A stretch of DNA of 38,982 nucleotides, taken from contig SCRC01000041.1 of NCBI GenBank assembly GCA_004297945.1, positions 1-38,982 on the forward strand, in the 5' to 3' direction. Both the position numbers and the translations under genes were made by a program. Source of the stretch: Candidimonas sp. GTDB lineage: Bacteria; Pseudomonadota; Gammaproteobacteria; Burkholderiales; Burkholderiaceae_B. Numbering within the stretch: the first letter of the stretch is position 1; every line of letters starts with the position of its first letter. Under the pieces are notes generated by a model. The model was not told the origin of the DNA and did no database searches. It worked only from the letters and a program-made list of their open reading frames with translations. This document shows, piece after piece, positions 17,789 through 26,527 of this stretch.

Positions 17789-17809
17789 GATATTCCAATA
17801 AAGAATATC
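17789..17809. promoter_or_regulatory. perfect palindrome GATATTC-N7-GAATATC upstream of the aminomuconate operon
   Basis: The seven-base arms are exact and separated by seven bases, an operator-like design. It is 78 bases upstream of the first operon ATG at 17887. The right arm with its flank, AAAGAATATC, is the same ten bases as at 14787-14796 in the divergent ALDH7 promoter region, suggesting one regulator for both. Confidence 0.6.
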
Positions 17810-17886
17810 CAGCCACAATAATTTCACTTTTTTTTATAGACACAGACGCATACACTGATGCAAACGGAACGAATCCAGGAGCCTGC

Positions 17887-19398
17887 ATGGCCAGCAATCC
17901 CCTATCTACCCCACACGCTGCGTCGGCGCAAGGTGTAGCTCCCACACCGCTGCTGCGCTGTTTCATCGACGGCGCCTGGGTCGAAACGGCTCGTACGTTT
18001 GACAATATCAATCCGGTCAATGGGCAACTGCTCAGCCGGGTTTGCGAGGCTGACCAGGCTACCGTCAATGCGGCCGTCAGCGCGGCCAACCGGGCCGCCA
18101 AAGGGAGCTGGAGGCAAACCAGCGTAGCCGCGCGCGCCACCTTCCTGCATCGCATTGCCGACGGCATTGAGCAACGTTTTGACGATTTCGTAGCGGCTGA
18201 AGTGGCCGACACCGGCCGCCCGGTGCACCAAGCCCGCGCGCTGGACGTGGCGCGCGGCATTGCCAACTTTCGCACCTTTGCCGACCTGATCAAGACAGCC
18301 TCGAGCGAAATGTTCGAAGGCACGGCTGCCGACGGCGCCAAAATACTGAACTACGTGGTTCGCAAGCCTCTGGGGACAGTAGGCATTATCTCGCCCTGGA
18401 ACTTGCCTCTGCTGCTGCTGACCTGGAAAGTAGCCCCGGCCCTGGCCATGGGCAACTGTGTGGTGGCCAAGCCCTCCGAAGAAACACCTTCTTCTGCCAC
18501 GCTGTTGGCCGAAGTCATTCAGGCCGCTGGCCTGCCCAACGGTGTATTCAACCTGGTCCACGGCTTCGGGCCCGACTCCGCCGGCCAGTTTTTAAGCACC
18601 AGCCCGCATATCGACGCCATTACCTTTACGGGCGAATCGCGTACTGGCAGCACTATTATGAAAGCCGCCGCTGAAGGGGTCAAGGAAGTGTCTTTCGAAC
18701 TGGGCGGCAAAAACGCGGCCGTGGTGTTTGCCGACGCCGATTTCGACGCGGCTGTTAGCGGAGTATTGCGCTCTAGCTTCACCAACTCGGGGCAAGTCTG
18801 TTTATGTTCCGAACGCGTATACGTCGAGCGCCCTATTTTCGACCGCTTTGTGGCCGCGCTTAAAGACCGCACCGAGCAGTTGCTCGTCGGCTTTCCACAA
18901 GCCGAAGGTGTGGATATGGGGCCGCTTGTGTCGCACGCGCATCGCGACAAGGTGCTGTCTTACTATCGGCTGGCGCGTGAAGAAGGCGCCACCATCGTAA
19001 CCGGGGGCGGCGTGCCTGTTTTTGGCGACGAGCGCGATCAGGGTGCGTACGCGCAGCCCACCATCATCACCGGCCTGCCCGATACAGCGCGCTGCATACG
19101 CGAAGAAATTTTTGGCCCTATCTGCCACATAGCGCCTTTTGACACCGAAGACGAAGTCATTGCGCGGGTCAACGACAGCCCTTACGGCCTGGCGGCTTGC
19201 GTGTGGACCACGCATTTATCCCGCGCCCATCGTGTGGCAGCCCAGTTCGAAACTGGCATAGTATGGGTCAACACCTGGTTTACGCGCGACTTGCGCACCC
19301 CGTTTGGCGGCACTAAATTGTCGGGTATGGGGCGTGAAGGCGGGCGTTATTCCATGGATTTCTATTCCGAAATAAGCAATATCTGCATCCGGCTTTAA
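17887..19398 (+). CDS. nbaE: 2-aminomuconate 6-semialdehyde dehydrogenase
   Basis: This 503-residue ALDH belongs by context and sequence to the 2-amino/2-hydroxymuconate semialdehyde group. It oxidises 2-aminomuconate semialdehyde to 2-aminomuconate with NAD. Catalytic features are IISPWNLPLLLLTWK with Asn172, Glu271 in FELGGKNAA, and Cys305 in NSGQVCLCSER. The C-terminal WFTRDLRTPFGGTKLSGMGR motif is typical. The ATG at 17887 follows an AGGAG site. It is first in the operon with a RidA-type deaminase, a 3-hydroxyanthranilate dioxygenase and an ACMS decarboxylase, which fixes its likely substrate. Confidence 0.9.
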   Translation: MASNPLSTPHAASAQGVAPTPLLRCFIDGAWVETARTFDNINPVNGQLLSRVCEADQATVNAAVSAANRAAKGSWRQTSVAARATFLHRIADGIEQRFDDFVAAEVADTGRPVHQARALDVARGIANFRTFADLIKTASSEMFEGTAADGAKILNYVVRKPLGTVGIISPWNLPLLLLTWKVAPALAMGNCVVAKPSEETPSSATLLAEVIQAAGLPNGVFNLVHGFGPDSAGQFLSTSPHIDAITFTGESRTGSTIMKAAAEGVKEVSFELGGKNAAVVFADADFDAAVSGVLRSSFTNSGQVCLCSERVYVERPIFDRFVAALKDRTEQLLVGFPQAEGVDMGPLVSHAHRDKVLSYYRLAREEGATIVTGGGVPVFGDERDQGAYAQPTIITGLPDTARCIREEIFGPICHIAPFDTEDEVIARVNDSPYGLAACVWTTHLSRAHRVAAQFETGIVWVNTWFTRDLRTPFGGTKLSGMGREGGRYSMDFYSEISNICIRL

Positions 19399-19446
19399 CC
19401 CACAGCAATCACCTGCAACAAACACTTCGCATTTACGGGAGACCCA

Positions 19447-20422
<976 letters not shown>

Positions 20423-20430
20423 CTCAAGCC

Positions 20431-21444
20431 ATGCGTCCCCTGAAAAAAATCGATATGCATTCCCACTTTTTCCCGCGCATCAGCCAGGAAGAAGCCAACA
20501 GACTGGATCCGGCGCAAGCGCCCTGGCTAACAATATCCGACGACGGTGAAAACGGCCAGATCATGAAGGGCGATCGCCCCTTTCGTCCGGTATATCGCGC
20601 CTTGTGGGATTCGTCCTTGCGGCTCGAAGAAATGGATCGCCATGGTCTGGACATGCAAATCATTTCGGCCACCCCGATTATGTTCGGCTACAGTTGTCCG
20701 GCCGAGCGTGCCGCCACCTGGGCCGAGCGCATGAACGACCTGGCGCTGGAGCATTGTGCCGCAAACTCAAAGCGTCTCAAAGCCCTGGCCCAGGTGCCAT
20801 TGCAGGACCTGGATCTGGCCTGCCGCGAAGCGTCGCGCGCCAAGACCAGCGGCCATGTCGGAGTGCAAATCGGCAACCATCTGGGTCAGTACGATCTGGA
20901 CGATGAGCGCCTGGTGCAGTTCCTGATCCATTGTGCCGAAAACAATATCGCGGTGCTCGTCCACCCCTGGGACATGATGACCGACGGCCGCATGAAAAAA
21001 TGGATGTTGCCCTGGCTGGTGGCCATGCCGGCAGAAACACAGCTGGGCATTTTGTCGCTGATTCTCTCGGGCGCCTTCGAGCGCATCCCCAAATCGCTCA
21101 AGCTGTGCTTTGCTCACGGCGGCGGCAGCTTCGCCTTTTTGCTCGGGCGGGTCGACAACGCCTGGCAATGCCGCGATATTGTGCGCGAGGACTGCCCCAA
21201 CCTACCCTCCAGCTATCTGGATCGGTTCTATGTCGACAGCGCGGTTTTCGATTCGCATGCGCTGCGCCTGCTGGTGGCGACCATGAATTCGGAGCATGTC
21301 ATGCTGGGCTCGGACTACCCCTTCCCGCTGGGCGAACAGCACATAGGCCAGCTTGTTGAGCAGAATCAATGGTTAAACGCGATTGATCGCGACAATATCA
21401 ACGGTTTGAATGCACAGGAGTTTTTTGGGTTGGACGCCGATTGA
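20431..21444 (+). CDS. nbaD: 2-amino-3-carboxymuconate-6-semialdehyde decarboxylase
   Basis: ACMSD removes CO2 from the dioxygenase product to give 2-aminomuconate semialdehyde, diverting it from quinolinate. From ATG 20431 ([18 protein letters not shown]) it has 337 residues. The zinc ligands of this amidohydrolase are His10 and His12 (HSH), His178 (VHPWD) and Asp295 (GSDYPFPLG), with catalytic His229 ([10 protein letters not shown]). The ribosome binding site AAGGAG lies inside the end of nbaC. An upstream in-frame ATG at 20254 is inside nbaC and is rejected. Last gene of the E-F-C-D operon. Confidence 0.95.
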   Translation: MRPLKKIDMHSHFFPRISQEEANRLDPAQAPWLTISDDGENGQIMKGDRPFRPVYRALWDSSLRLEEMDRHGLDMQIISATPIMFGYSCPAERAATWAERMNDLALEHCAANSKRLKALAQVPLQDLDLACREASRAKTSGHVGVQIGNHLGQYDLDDERLVQFLIHCAENNIAVLVHPWDMMTDGRMKKWMLPWLVAMPAETQLGILSLILSGAFERIPKSLKLCFAHGGGSFAFLLGRVDNAWQCRDIVREDCPNLPSSYLDRFYVDSAVFDSHALRLLVATMNSEHVMLGSDYPFPLGEQHIGQLVEQNQWLNAIDRDNINGLNAQEFFGLDAD

Positions 21445-21479
21445 TCTGCCCAGCTGTCCAGATCGGCGCTTACGTTTTT

Positions 21480-21505
21480 GTAGCGGCACCCCTTGTGGGT
21501 GCCAT
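21480..21505 (+). repeat. REP-like hairpin, copy 8 (plus orientation)
   Basis: It has the GTAG foot and the GGCACCC/GGGTGCC stem with CTTGT loop. It pairs with copy 9 in the gap between nbaD and the LysR gene, in the opposite arrangement (plus then minus) to copies 3/4 and 6/7. Confidence 0.87.
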
Positions 21506-21545
21506 TCTTTCCAAAATGTAGATATTGTTTTGATTGGTAGGATTG

Positions 21546-21570
21546 TGGCAGCCACAAGGGCTGCCGCTAC
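21546..21570 (-). repeat. REP-like hairpin, copy 9 (minus orientation)
   Basis: It has the GGCAGCC/GGCTGCC stem with GTAG foot on the minus strand, 40 bases from copy 8. The two members of this pair carry different stem variants, so they did not arise by simple local inversion of one copy. Confidence 0.87.
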
Positions 21571-21608
21571 GACGACGTATCGACAGTTAAATTAACCCCC
21601 AGGCCCCT

Positions 21609-22565
21609 ATGGACCCCTTATTGCTGAACCGCAGCGCCCTGGCCCGCAAGCTGCGCTTCTCGCAACTGCTGGTGTTGGAAATGGTCTTGCAGAGCCGATC
21701 CATACTGCGTGCCGCCCAAACGCTGAACCTGACTCAACCGGCCGTCAGCAAGGTCATACTTGAACTTGAAGCATGGTTCGGAGAGCCGCTGCTGGTGCGC
21801 AGCAACCGCGGCGTGGCGCCCACCGAATTCGGCGAACTGATAGGCCGGCGCGCCAAGACTTTGTTGGCCGAACTGCGCACCATGACCGACGAACTCAACG
21901 CCTACAAATCGGGCGTGCTCGGCCATGTCATCGTCGGCACGCTCATTGCCGCATCGTCGTCCCTCTTGCCGCACGCCATTGCACTGCTCAAGGCACAAGC
22001 GCCACACGTTGTGGTCACCTTGCGCGTAGGGCAAATGGATCAGCTGCTGCCCATACTGGCCACCGGCGATCTCGACCTGGTCGTAGGACGCATTCCCGAT
22101 GACAAGACATGGCGCGCCTCGGCACAGGAAGTCGCTGCCGAAACGCTTTATCGCGATGAACTGTGTGTCGTCTCGGGCTGCCGCCATGCCATGGCCAAGA
22201 AAAAGAACCTGACGCTATTCGATCTGGCCTCGTACCCCTGGATACTGCCCACCGTCGATTCCTCGCTGCGCAAAACCGCAGACCGCCTGTTCGAACGAGA
22301 AGACCTGCCCTTGCCCGAGAACCTGGTCGAGTCGATGTCCATCCTGACCAACCTGACCTTGCTGGCCGACTCCCAAACCTGTGCGTTCATGCCACGCACC
22401 ATTGCCATGCCCTTTGTCGACTCCGGCATGCTCTGCGTGCTGGCCGTAAAAGGGCTGGACGCCTTCGGCGATATCGGCTTTTTTCACCGTCCCGGACATA
22501 ATCAGGGACCGGCGGTGGAGCTGTTCAAGGCCTGTCTGCGCGAAGCGGTGCGCAAGGTGGTGTAG
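21609..22565 (+). CDS. LysR-family transcriptional regulator
   Basis: This 318-residue protein has an N-terminal winged helix-turn-helix (about 15-75: QSRSILRAAQTLNLTQPAVS, then EAWFGEPLLVRSNRGVAPTEFG) and a periplasmic-binding-protein-like effector domain (about 105-310). The features resemble the GbpR/CbhR-type LysR group. It follows the aminomuconate operon on the same strand after a REP-like pair. It may regulate that operon or be an independent gene at the edge of the accessory island; the sequence does not say which. Confidence 0.87.
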   Translation: MDPLLLNRSALARKLRFSQLLVLEMVLQSRSILRAAQTLNLTQPAVSKVILELEAWFGEPLLVRSNRGVAPTEFGELIGRRAKTLLAELRTMTDELNAYKSGVLGHVIVGTLIAASSSLLPHAIALLKAQAPHVVVTLRVGQMDQLLPILATGDLDLVVGRIPDDKTWRASAQEVAAETLYRDELCVVSGCRHAMAKKKNLTLFDLASYPWILPTVDSSLRKTADRLFEREDLPLPENLVESMSILTNLTLLADSQTCAFMPRTIAMPFVDSGMLCVLAVKGLDAFGDIGFFHRPGHNQGPAVELFKACLREAVRKVV

Positions 22566-22570
22566 GGCAA

Positions 22571-22960
22571 AATCAGGCTCGTCCAACGATTCGAAATATC
22601 GACGACCAGCTCAAAACTCGACTGCGCATCCAGGCCGCGACACACGGGCGTTCCATGGAGGACGAGGCGCGCGATATTCTGCGTGCATCGCTATCAACCA
22701 AGACGGCTCGAGATTTGTGGGAGGCCACGCAAGCTATCTTCAACCAGGACTTCGCCGGACAAGTACTGAGCTTCGACACTGATGCAGCTGACGCTTATGC
22801 TGAAATCGCCGCATCCCGGAAGGCCGCAGGCCGACCCATCAGCCAGTTCGATGCGATGATCGCAGCCATGGCACGGTCAAGGGGCGCCGGTGTGGCTACC
22901 CGCAATGTGAAAGATTTTGCGGAATACGGGATCGACATTGTCGACCCCTGGAAGATATAG
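22571..22960 (+). pseudogene. FitA-FitB toxin-antitoxin locus collapsed into one fused remnant
   Basis: In one frame without a start codon, residues TIRNIDDQLKTRLRIQAATH followed by GRSMEDEARDILRASL are the ribbon-helix-helix N-terminus of a FitA/VapB-like antitoxin. They run straight into NQDFAGQVLSFD, AYAEIAASRKAAGRPISQFD and ATRNVKDFAEYGI, the C-terminal half of a FitB/VapC PIN-domain toxin. The antitoxin C-terminus and the toxin N-terminus, including its first catalytic aspartate (normally ILDTN), are missing. A single in-frame deletion of roughly 95 codons would explain this. The nearest ATG (22655) leaves most of the antitoxin part untranslated. It lies right after the LysR stop. Confidence 0.82.
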
Positions 22961-22991
22961 GGTGAACGAGAAAAAAAGGGTTGTAAATGTT

Positions 22992-23015
22992 GTAGCGACA
23001 CCCCTAATGGGTGCC
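22992..23015 (+). repeat. diverged REP-like hairpin, copy 10 (plus orientation)
   Basis: The GTAG foot is kept, the arms read GACACCC and GGGTGCC (one mismatch) and the loop is CTAAT. This is the most diverged copy found, located between the FitAB remnant and the convergent hypothetical gene. Confidence 0.7.
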
Positions 23016-23061
23016 AAAACATCGACAATCAAAACGATATCTGTGAAACGTGAGAATATCG

Positions 23062-24213
23062 CTATTTTTGCCACAATCCCGCCTCGACCAACCTGCGGAT
23101 CAACGCCCCGCGTTTAGCATGACGCACCAAAAATCGGCGTAATGCGCGATCGAAGATCTCTTTGCTGGACACCAGTTGGTAAGCGTCGGCAAGATCGATA
23201 ATCACGTGTTTGGCTTGATCGTAACCCGACGCCGAGCCGCGTTCGACAAGGGGGTGAAGCGCGTTCCAGCATTGGTCAAAATCAGCAGCCAGCGTTTTAA
23301 GGAAGTCGTCACGTTTCTTGCGACGCACGGCCTCCTGACGAACACGCGCCTTCGCCTCACGCTCCAGGCGATGGGTTTCCGCTACTTTGGCAAGCGTGCG
23401 CAGTTCAGCCACTTTTCGTCGTGAAACACATGGCGCCGTACCCTGTGCGAGCTTCTTCTGCCATGTCAAAAAAGCCGTCTTGAACTGACGTTCGGCCTGC
23501 TGCGATTTGCCGTTCAGGAGCAACTTGAGAATAGCTCGCATCTCGTTGACGGACAGACCCGCCAGCCACTCATTGATACTATCGTCATTATCCAACTCCG
23601 AAACATCCGGACTAACTGCCGCTGCTGCGGCCACCAAGTCCGGATCAATTTCCAGAAAGGCCACCAGCGCTTGCTGTGCAGCAGAAAGCCGCGAAAGGCC
23701 AGGCGGCACTTCCGGTTCAATCGCGTTGTCGTCAACTTCTCTGGCGGTCACGCCGGCCAACCAACCGAGATAGAGGGGGCGCAAATCGCCACGCAATAGC
23801 TCATCGCGCAGAGGCATCAGGCGCCCCATCCAATCCCGCCCTTCATCTAGACCGAAACGATCATAATCTTCGCTTTCGTCGAGCCACCAGTCGATAATCC
23901 AATGTTTGCCAGCAGCGTCAATAGTTAACGCAAGTTTCGTTGCATATTGTGATAATTCGGATTTACTAAACACGGCATACGGCACTCGAAATGCCAATCG
24001 ACAAGTGCACCAGTTAGTCATATAGACGAAGGCATCAAAATAACGCCGCATCCAGTCTGAGGGCTCAGCCTTCAAGTTACCCCAGTGATATTCGTTGACA
24101 AAACTCGTCGCGGTAATCGTCGCCCGAGTAGAGCATGCGCGGAGCTCGGCCATCTCTTTTGCAGTCAGCGACCGCTCAACGGCCGCGAATTCGTAATACT
24201 GATATTCACTCAT
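23062..24213 (-). CDS. uncharacterised 383-residue protein
   Basis: I cannot assign a function. The N-terminus MSEYQYYEFAAVERSLTAKE resembles a family of hypothetical proteins I have seen in many bacteria, without a known role. The protein is acidic and Trp/Tyr-rich in its first half (DAFVYMTNWCTCRLAFRVPY near 60-80; HWIIDWWLDESEDYDR near 110). It has a charged, probably coiled-coil region near 265-305 (HRLEREAKARVRQEAVRRKK). No signal peptide or membrane segment is seen. It starts 6 bases after the stop of the 119-residue gene, so the two form an operon. Confidence 0.75.
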   Translation of the reverse strand: MSEYQYYEFAAVERSLTAKEMAELRACSTRATITATSFVNEYHWGNLKAEPSDWMRRYFDAFVYMTNWCTCRLAFRVPYAVFSKSELSQYATKLALTIDAAGKHWIIDWWLDESEDYDRFGLDEGRDWMGRLMPLRDELLRGDLRPLYLGWLAGVTAREVDDNAIEPEVPPGLSRLSAAQQALVAFLEIDPDLVAAAAAVSPDVSELDNDDSINEWLAGLSVNEMRAILKLLLNGKSQQAERQFKTAFLTWQKKLAQGTAPCVSRRKVAELRTLAKVAETHRLEREAKARVRQEAVRRKKRDDFLKTLAADFDQCWNALHPLVERGSASGYDQAKHVIIDLADAYQLVSSKEIFDRALRRFLVRHAKRGALIRRLVEAGLWQK

Positions 24214-24219
24214 GGATCT

Positions 24220-24579
24220 CTATTTCTGCTTGATAGCACGAAAGTTATAATCATCGCCCAAATGAACATAGAGACGCCCGCACAACTCGCCCGACACAAT
24301 CTCGGCAAAACCTCGTCCGCTCACTTCATCGCCTTCACAAAAACCGCTCCAGGTAAATTCAACACGGCTGGCATCGATACGACAGTCCATTTCGCCCTGC
24401 ATCGAACCGAATTGAAAACTTCCAATGCCTTTCCCCTTGAAAGTGAAGTGACCAGGTTCCTCCATATCCACAAAATCCTCATCGTACCCATCCATCCAAA
24501 CGATGCGCCATTGAGCAACGAAGGAATTTTCTTTACGTGACGCCATCTGCGAGTATCGACTTTTATTGGGATTTCGCAT
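24220..24579 (-). CDS. uncharacterised small protein, partner of the 383-residue gene
   Basis: The longest frame gives 119 residues. The internal ATG at 24546 (MASRKENSFVAQWRIVWMDG) may be the true start and would give 108. It is acidic and rich in aromatic and glycine residues (DFVDMEEPGHFTFKGKGIGS, FQFGSMQGEMDCRI, VEFTWSGFCEGDEVSGRG, GRLYVHLGDDYNF), which suggests a small beta-sheet domain. I recall similar hypothetical proteins in many genomes but no function. No clear ribosome binding site precedes either start. It lies directly upstream of the 383-residue gene on the same strand. Confidence 0.7.
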   Translation of the reverse strand: MRNPNKSRYSQMASRKENSFVAQWRIVWMDGYDEDFVDMEEPGHFTFKGKGIGSFQFGSMQGEMDCRIDASRVEFTWSGFCEGDEVSGRGFAEIVSGELCGRLYVHLGDDYNFRAIKQK

Positions 24580-24668
24580 CTTAGCGCAAAATTTTGCGTA
24601 CGCCTTGGCGATCCTCTACGCGAGGAAAAGATGTTTGTGATTCAGCACCGGATCGATGCTGGGAAAAA

Positions 24669-24694
24669 ATGGCAGCCACAAGGGCTGCCGCTAC
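24669..24694 (-). repeat. REP-like hairpin, copy 11 (minus orientation)
   Basis: It is a perfect GGCAGCC/GGCTGCC copy with GTAG foot and CTTGT loop, sitting inside the accessory island between the hypothetical pair and the higA remnant. The rest of the 205-base gap 24580-24784 shows nothing recognisable. Confidence 0.88.
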
Positions 24695-24784
24695 AAGCGA
24701 CGGGCGCGTATTTGCGGAGGTGCCGTTAGAGCGGTTGCCCAAAAGCAGCCCAGGCCTTTTCGTATTGTTGATACCGACCGAAAG

Positions 24785-25107
24785 TCAGGCTGCGACCAGT
24801 TCTTCATCGGCCTGCCGCAGACGGTAGGGGCGAATCAGCACCTCGGCGGGCAGCGCCAACCGCTCGGCCCGATGTAGGGTTCCAAGTCCTTGCGCGTCAG
24901 GCCGCGCGCTTCCATGACGTGACCCAGGAAATCGATGGGATCAGGGTCGGAAATCGGGAAATGCGGGCGCTCGTATTGCTCGACCAGCAGGGTCAGCACG
25001 CCCAGCTCATCGGCTTCCGGCGATTTGGCAGGAGCATCCCATAGGCGATCCACTTCAGCCAGTGCCGCCCAGTAGTTTTTCTTGGTGCGAATCAGCTTGA
25101 TTTCCAT
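24785..25107 (-). pseudogene. higA antitoxin remnant with internal deletion and frameshift
   Basis: From ATG 25107, preceded by AAGGAGA, the frame reads MEIKLIRTKKNYWAALAEVD and on to GLTRKDLEPYIGPS, the HigA antitoxin N-terminus. It then goes out of frame and stops after GWRCPPRC. In the next frame the normal C-terminus follows at once: LALPAEVLIRPYRLRQADEE, ending LVAA and a stop at 24785. The stretch between, which carries the DNA-recognition helix and the NRKRPL-type motif, about 25-30 codons, is missing. So one deletion removed the DNA-binding core and shifted the frame. It follows the higB remnant in the usual toxin-then-antitoxin order. Confidence 0.82.
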
Positions 25108-25118
25108 GTTGGTCTCCT

Positions 25119-25217
25119 TCAAATCATCTTAACGTCGATTTTGTCGTACTGATGGTGCGTACCCACAAAGCGGACATACATCAACCTCTTGTCATAGCGC
25201 ACTTCCACCACCAAGCT
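25119..25217 (-). pseudogene. higB toxin remnant (C-terminal 30 residues)
   Basis: The frame VVEVRYDKRLMYVRFVGTHH followed by QYDKIDVKMI and a stop is the C-terminus of a HigB-type mRNA interferase; full members are about 95-100 residues and end in VGTHAEYDxID. Only this third remains. Upstream it joins directly to the helicase remnant, so the 5' two-thirds of higB and the 3' part of the helicase gene were lost, probably together. The stop lies 11 bases before the higA start, the normal higBA spacing. Confidence 0.75.
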
Positions 25218-25493
25218 GCATCGGTGCTTTGGTGCGATTGCTCCTGAACTTGGCCTTGCGTCGTATCCAGTCGGCGCTCTTTACGGATCTTGTCAGTGAC
25301 CTCGCCGGCAAGAAAGGTGGGGGGACGTAAAGATGAAGTCCAGTTCGTCGAGCTTTTCCAACGCGGCCTTCAACGCCTCGTAGGCGTACATCGAAAAGCA
25401 CGAGGCCGCGATCTTTCGTCGTGCCCCTGGTCGGATGGTTTGCTTGAGATCATCGCCCAGCAAGCGGCTGATGTTGTCGATCAGTTCCATCAT
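25218..25493 (-). pseudogene. remnant of a PLD-domain/SNF2-type helicase gene
   Basis: Starting at ATG 25493/25490 after GGAGAG, the frame gives MELIDNISRLLGDDLKQTIR, ASCFSMYAYEALKAALEK and LDELDFIFTSP. I recognise this as the N-terminal phospholipase-D-like part of a large SNF2-type helicase common on genomic islands. A run of six C residues (minus strand, near 25321) shifts the frame; with five C the reading would continue TSPTFLAGEVTDKIRKERR. After a further deletion, ADWIRRKAKFRSNRTKAPMQ, another piece of the same family, appears and then meets the higB remnant. The ATPase part is gone. The identification rests on memory of the family. Confidence 0.68.
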
Positions 25494-25500
25494 GCTCTCC

Positions 25501-26337
25501 TTACGCTTGCTTGATCCATTTCGCTCCCCGTCCCTTGCCCGTTGATTCAATCAATCCCTCTGATTTCATTCCCCGCAGCACCAGCCGTACCATGTCCCGG
25601 CTCACGCCCGGGCAAGCTTCCTCGATCTCTGAAATCGAAAATGGCAGGGTGCACCCCAGCACTTTCGTGCGCACCCGGTCGCCCTTGCTGCCGCGGCCAC
25701 GCTCGACCGTGCCAACACGCTCCTCGAACTCGCGGTAGGCCCGCAGCAAGGCACCCCAAAAGTAGTCGAGCATCGCCAGCGGCACTAGCACTAGTGGGTC
25801 AGCCAGGCTCTGATCCAGTGCGGTGGCGTAGTACCGAGTCAAATCGGCCATAGCCATCGGCGTCAGATGCGCAGTGACCGGCTGGAAGCGCGGCCGTGAT
25901 GTGCCGTCCGGATGGCGTTCGATGATGTCGTTGTTGGTGGCTTTCCAGCGCCCGCCCGCCGGCGGCATGTAGCGATACAGCATGGTGTGCAATTGCAGCA
26001 CTACGCCTTCGTTGAAGGGCATGTGCGCGGCGGATTCGTGAATCAACGCCAGAGCGTCGCGGTAGCCCGCGATCTCCTGTTCGGAACGGTTCTTTGGCGC
26101 TGCATTGCGGATGACCAGGGACCTCAGCCGTGAGGGAGCGACGATGACGCCTTCCAGGCGGTTGGATGACTCGGTGGATTCGACCACCGCGATCTGGCGC
26201 AGGCCCTTAAGAGCTTCGGGAGACTGCACAGCGTAGCGCTGTTGCTTGCCCTGGTACTCGCCCAGTGAGCGCAGTGTGGCCGCCTGGGTACCGTCGAAGC
26301 GCAGCGCAGCGAGGTACCCGGGGGTAAGCGAGTGCAT
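25501..26337 (-). CDS. Fic-family protein lacking the catalytic Fic motif
   Basis: Fic proteins attach AMP or similar groups to target proteins through an HxFx(D/E)GNxRxxR motif. This 278-residue protein keeps the Fic N-terminal region, including the self-inhibitory [S/T]xxxE[G/N] helix (Ser58 to Glu62-Gly63 in TESSNRLEGV), the GRWKATNNDIIE flap segment near 129-140 and a C-terminal winged helix (about 225-275). However, LVLVPLAMLD runs straight into YFWGALLRAYREFEERVG at about residue 191. In relatives these are separated by about 75 residues containing the whole active-site motif. The reading frame is intact across the junction. It should have no AMPylation activity but could still bind DNA. 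The helicase remnant starts 8 bases downstream. Confidence 0.82.
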   Translation of the reverse strand: MHSLTPGYLAALRFDGTQAATLRSLGEYQGKQQRYAVQSPEALKGLRQIAVVESTESSNRLEGVIVAPSRLRSLVIRNAAPKNRSEQEIAGYRDALALIHESAAHMPFNEGVVLQLHTMLYRYMPPAGGRWKATNNDIIERHPDGTSRPRFQPVTAHLTPMAMADLTRYYATALDQSLADPLVLVPLAMLDYFWGALLRAYREFEERVGTVERGRGSKGDRVRTKVLGCTLPFSISEIEEACPGVSRDMVRLVLRGMKSEGLIESTGKGRGAKWIKQA

Positions 26338-26360
26338 TTAAATGTAAGCCCGGGCTGTCT

Positions 26361-26437
26361 AAACAGGGTAATCATAGCCTTCAAATAGGGTATTGTCTCG
26401 ATAAATACCTCATTAATGTTGATTGATTACCCTGTTT
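26361..26437. promoter_or_regulatory. operator-like repeats upstream of the Fic-like gene
   Basis: AAACAGGGTAATCA at 26361-26374 and its exact inverse TGATTACCCTGTTT at 26424-26437 form a 14-base perfect inverted repeat. A related site, AAATAGGGTATTG, lies between them at 26383-26395. All are 24-100 bases upstream of the Fic-like start. Three related sites around a promoter suggest a cooperative repressor; the winged-helix C-terminus of the Fic-like protein is one candidate. Confidence 0.65.
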
Positions 26438-26527
26438 CACTGCGTTGATCACACGTTTAGACGTTAAAGGGAAAATTGCGCTGTATCTAATTGATAAATA
26501 TTGATTTAAATATTGGCCATGATGATT

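Noticed and set aside
25218..25300. The ADWIRRKAKFRSN segment as the middle of HigB
   Set aside because: It fits the PLD/SNF2 helicase family better and is in line with the preceding helicase frame; only the segment below 25218 matches HigB.
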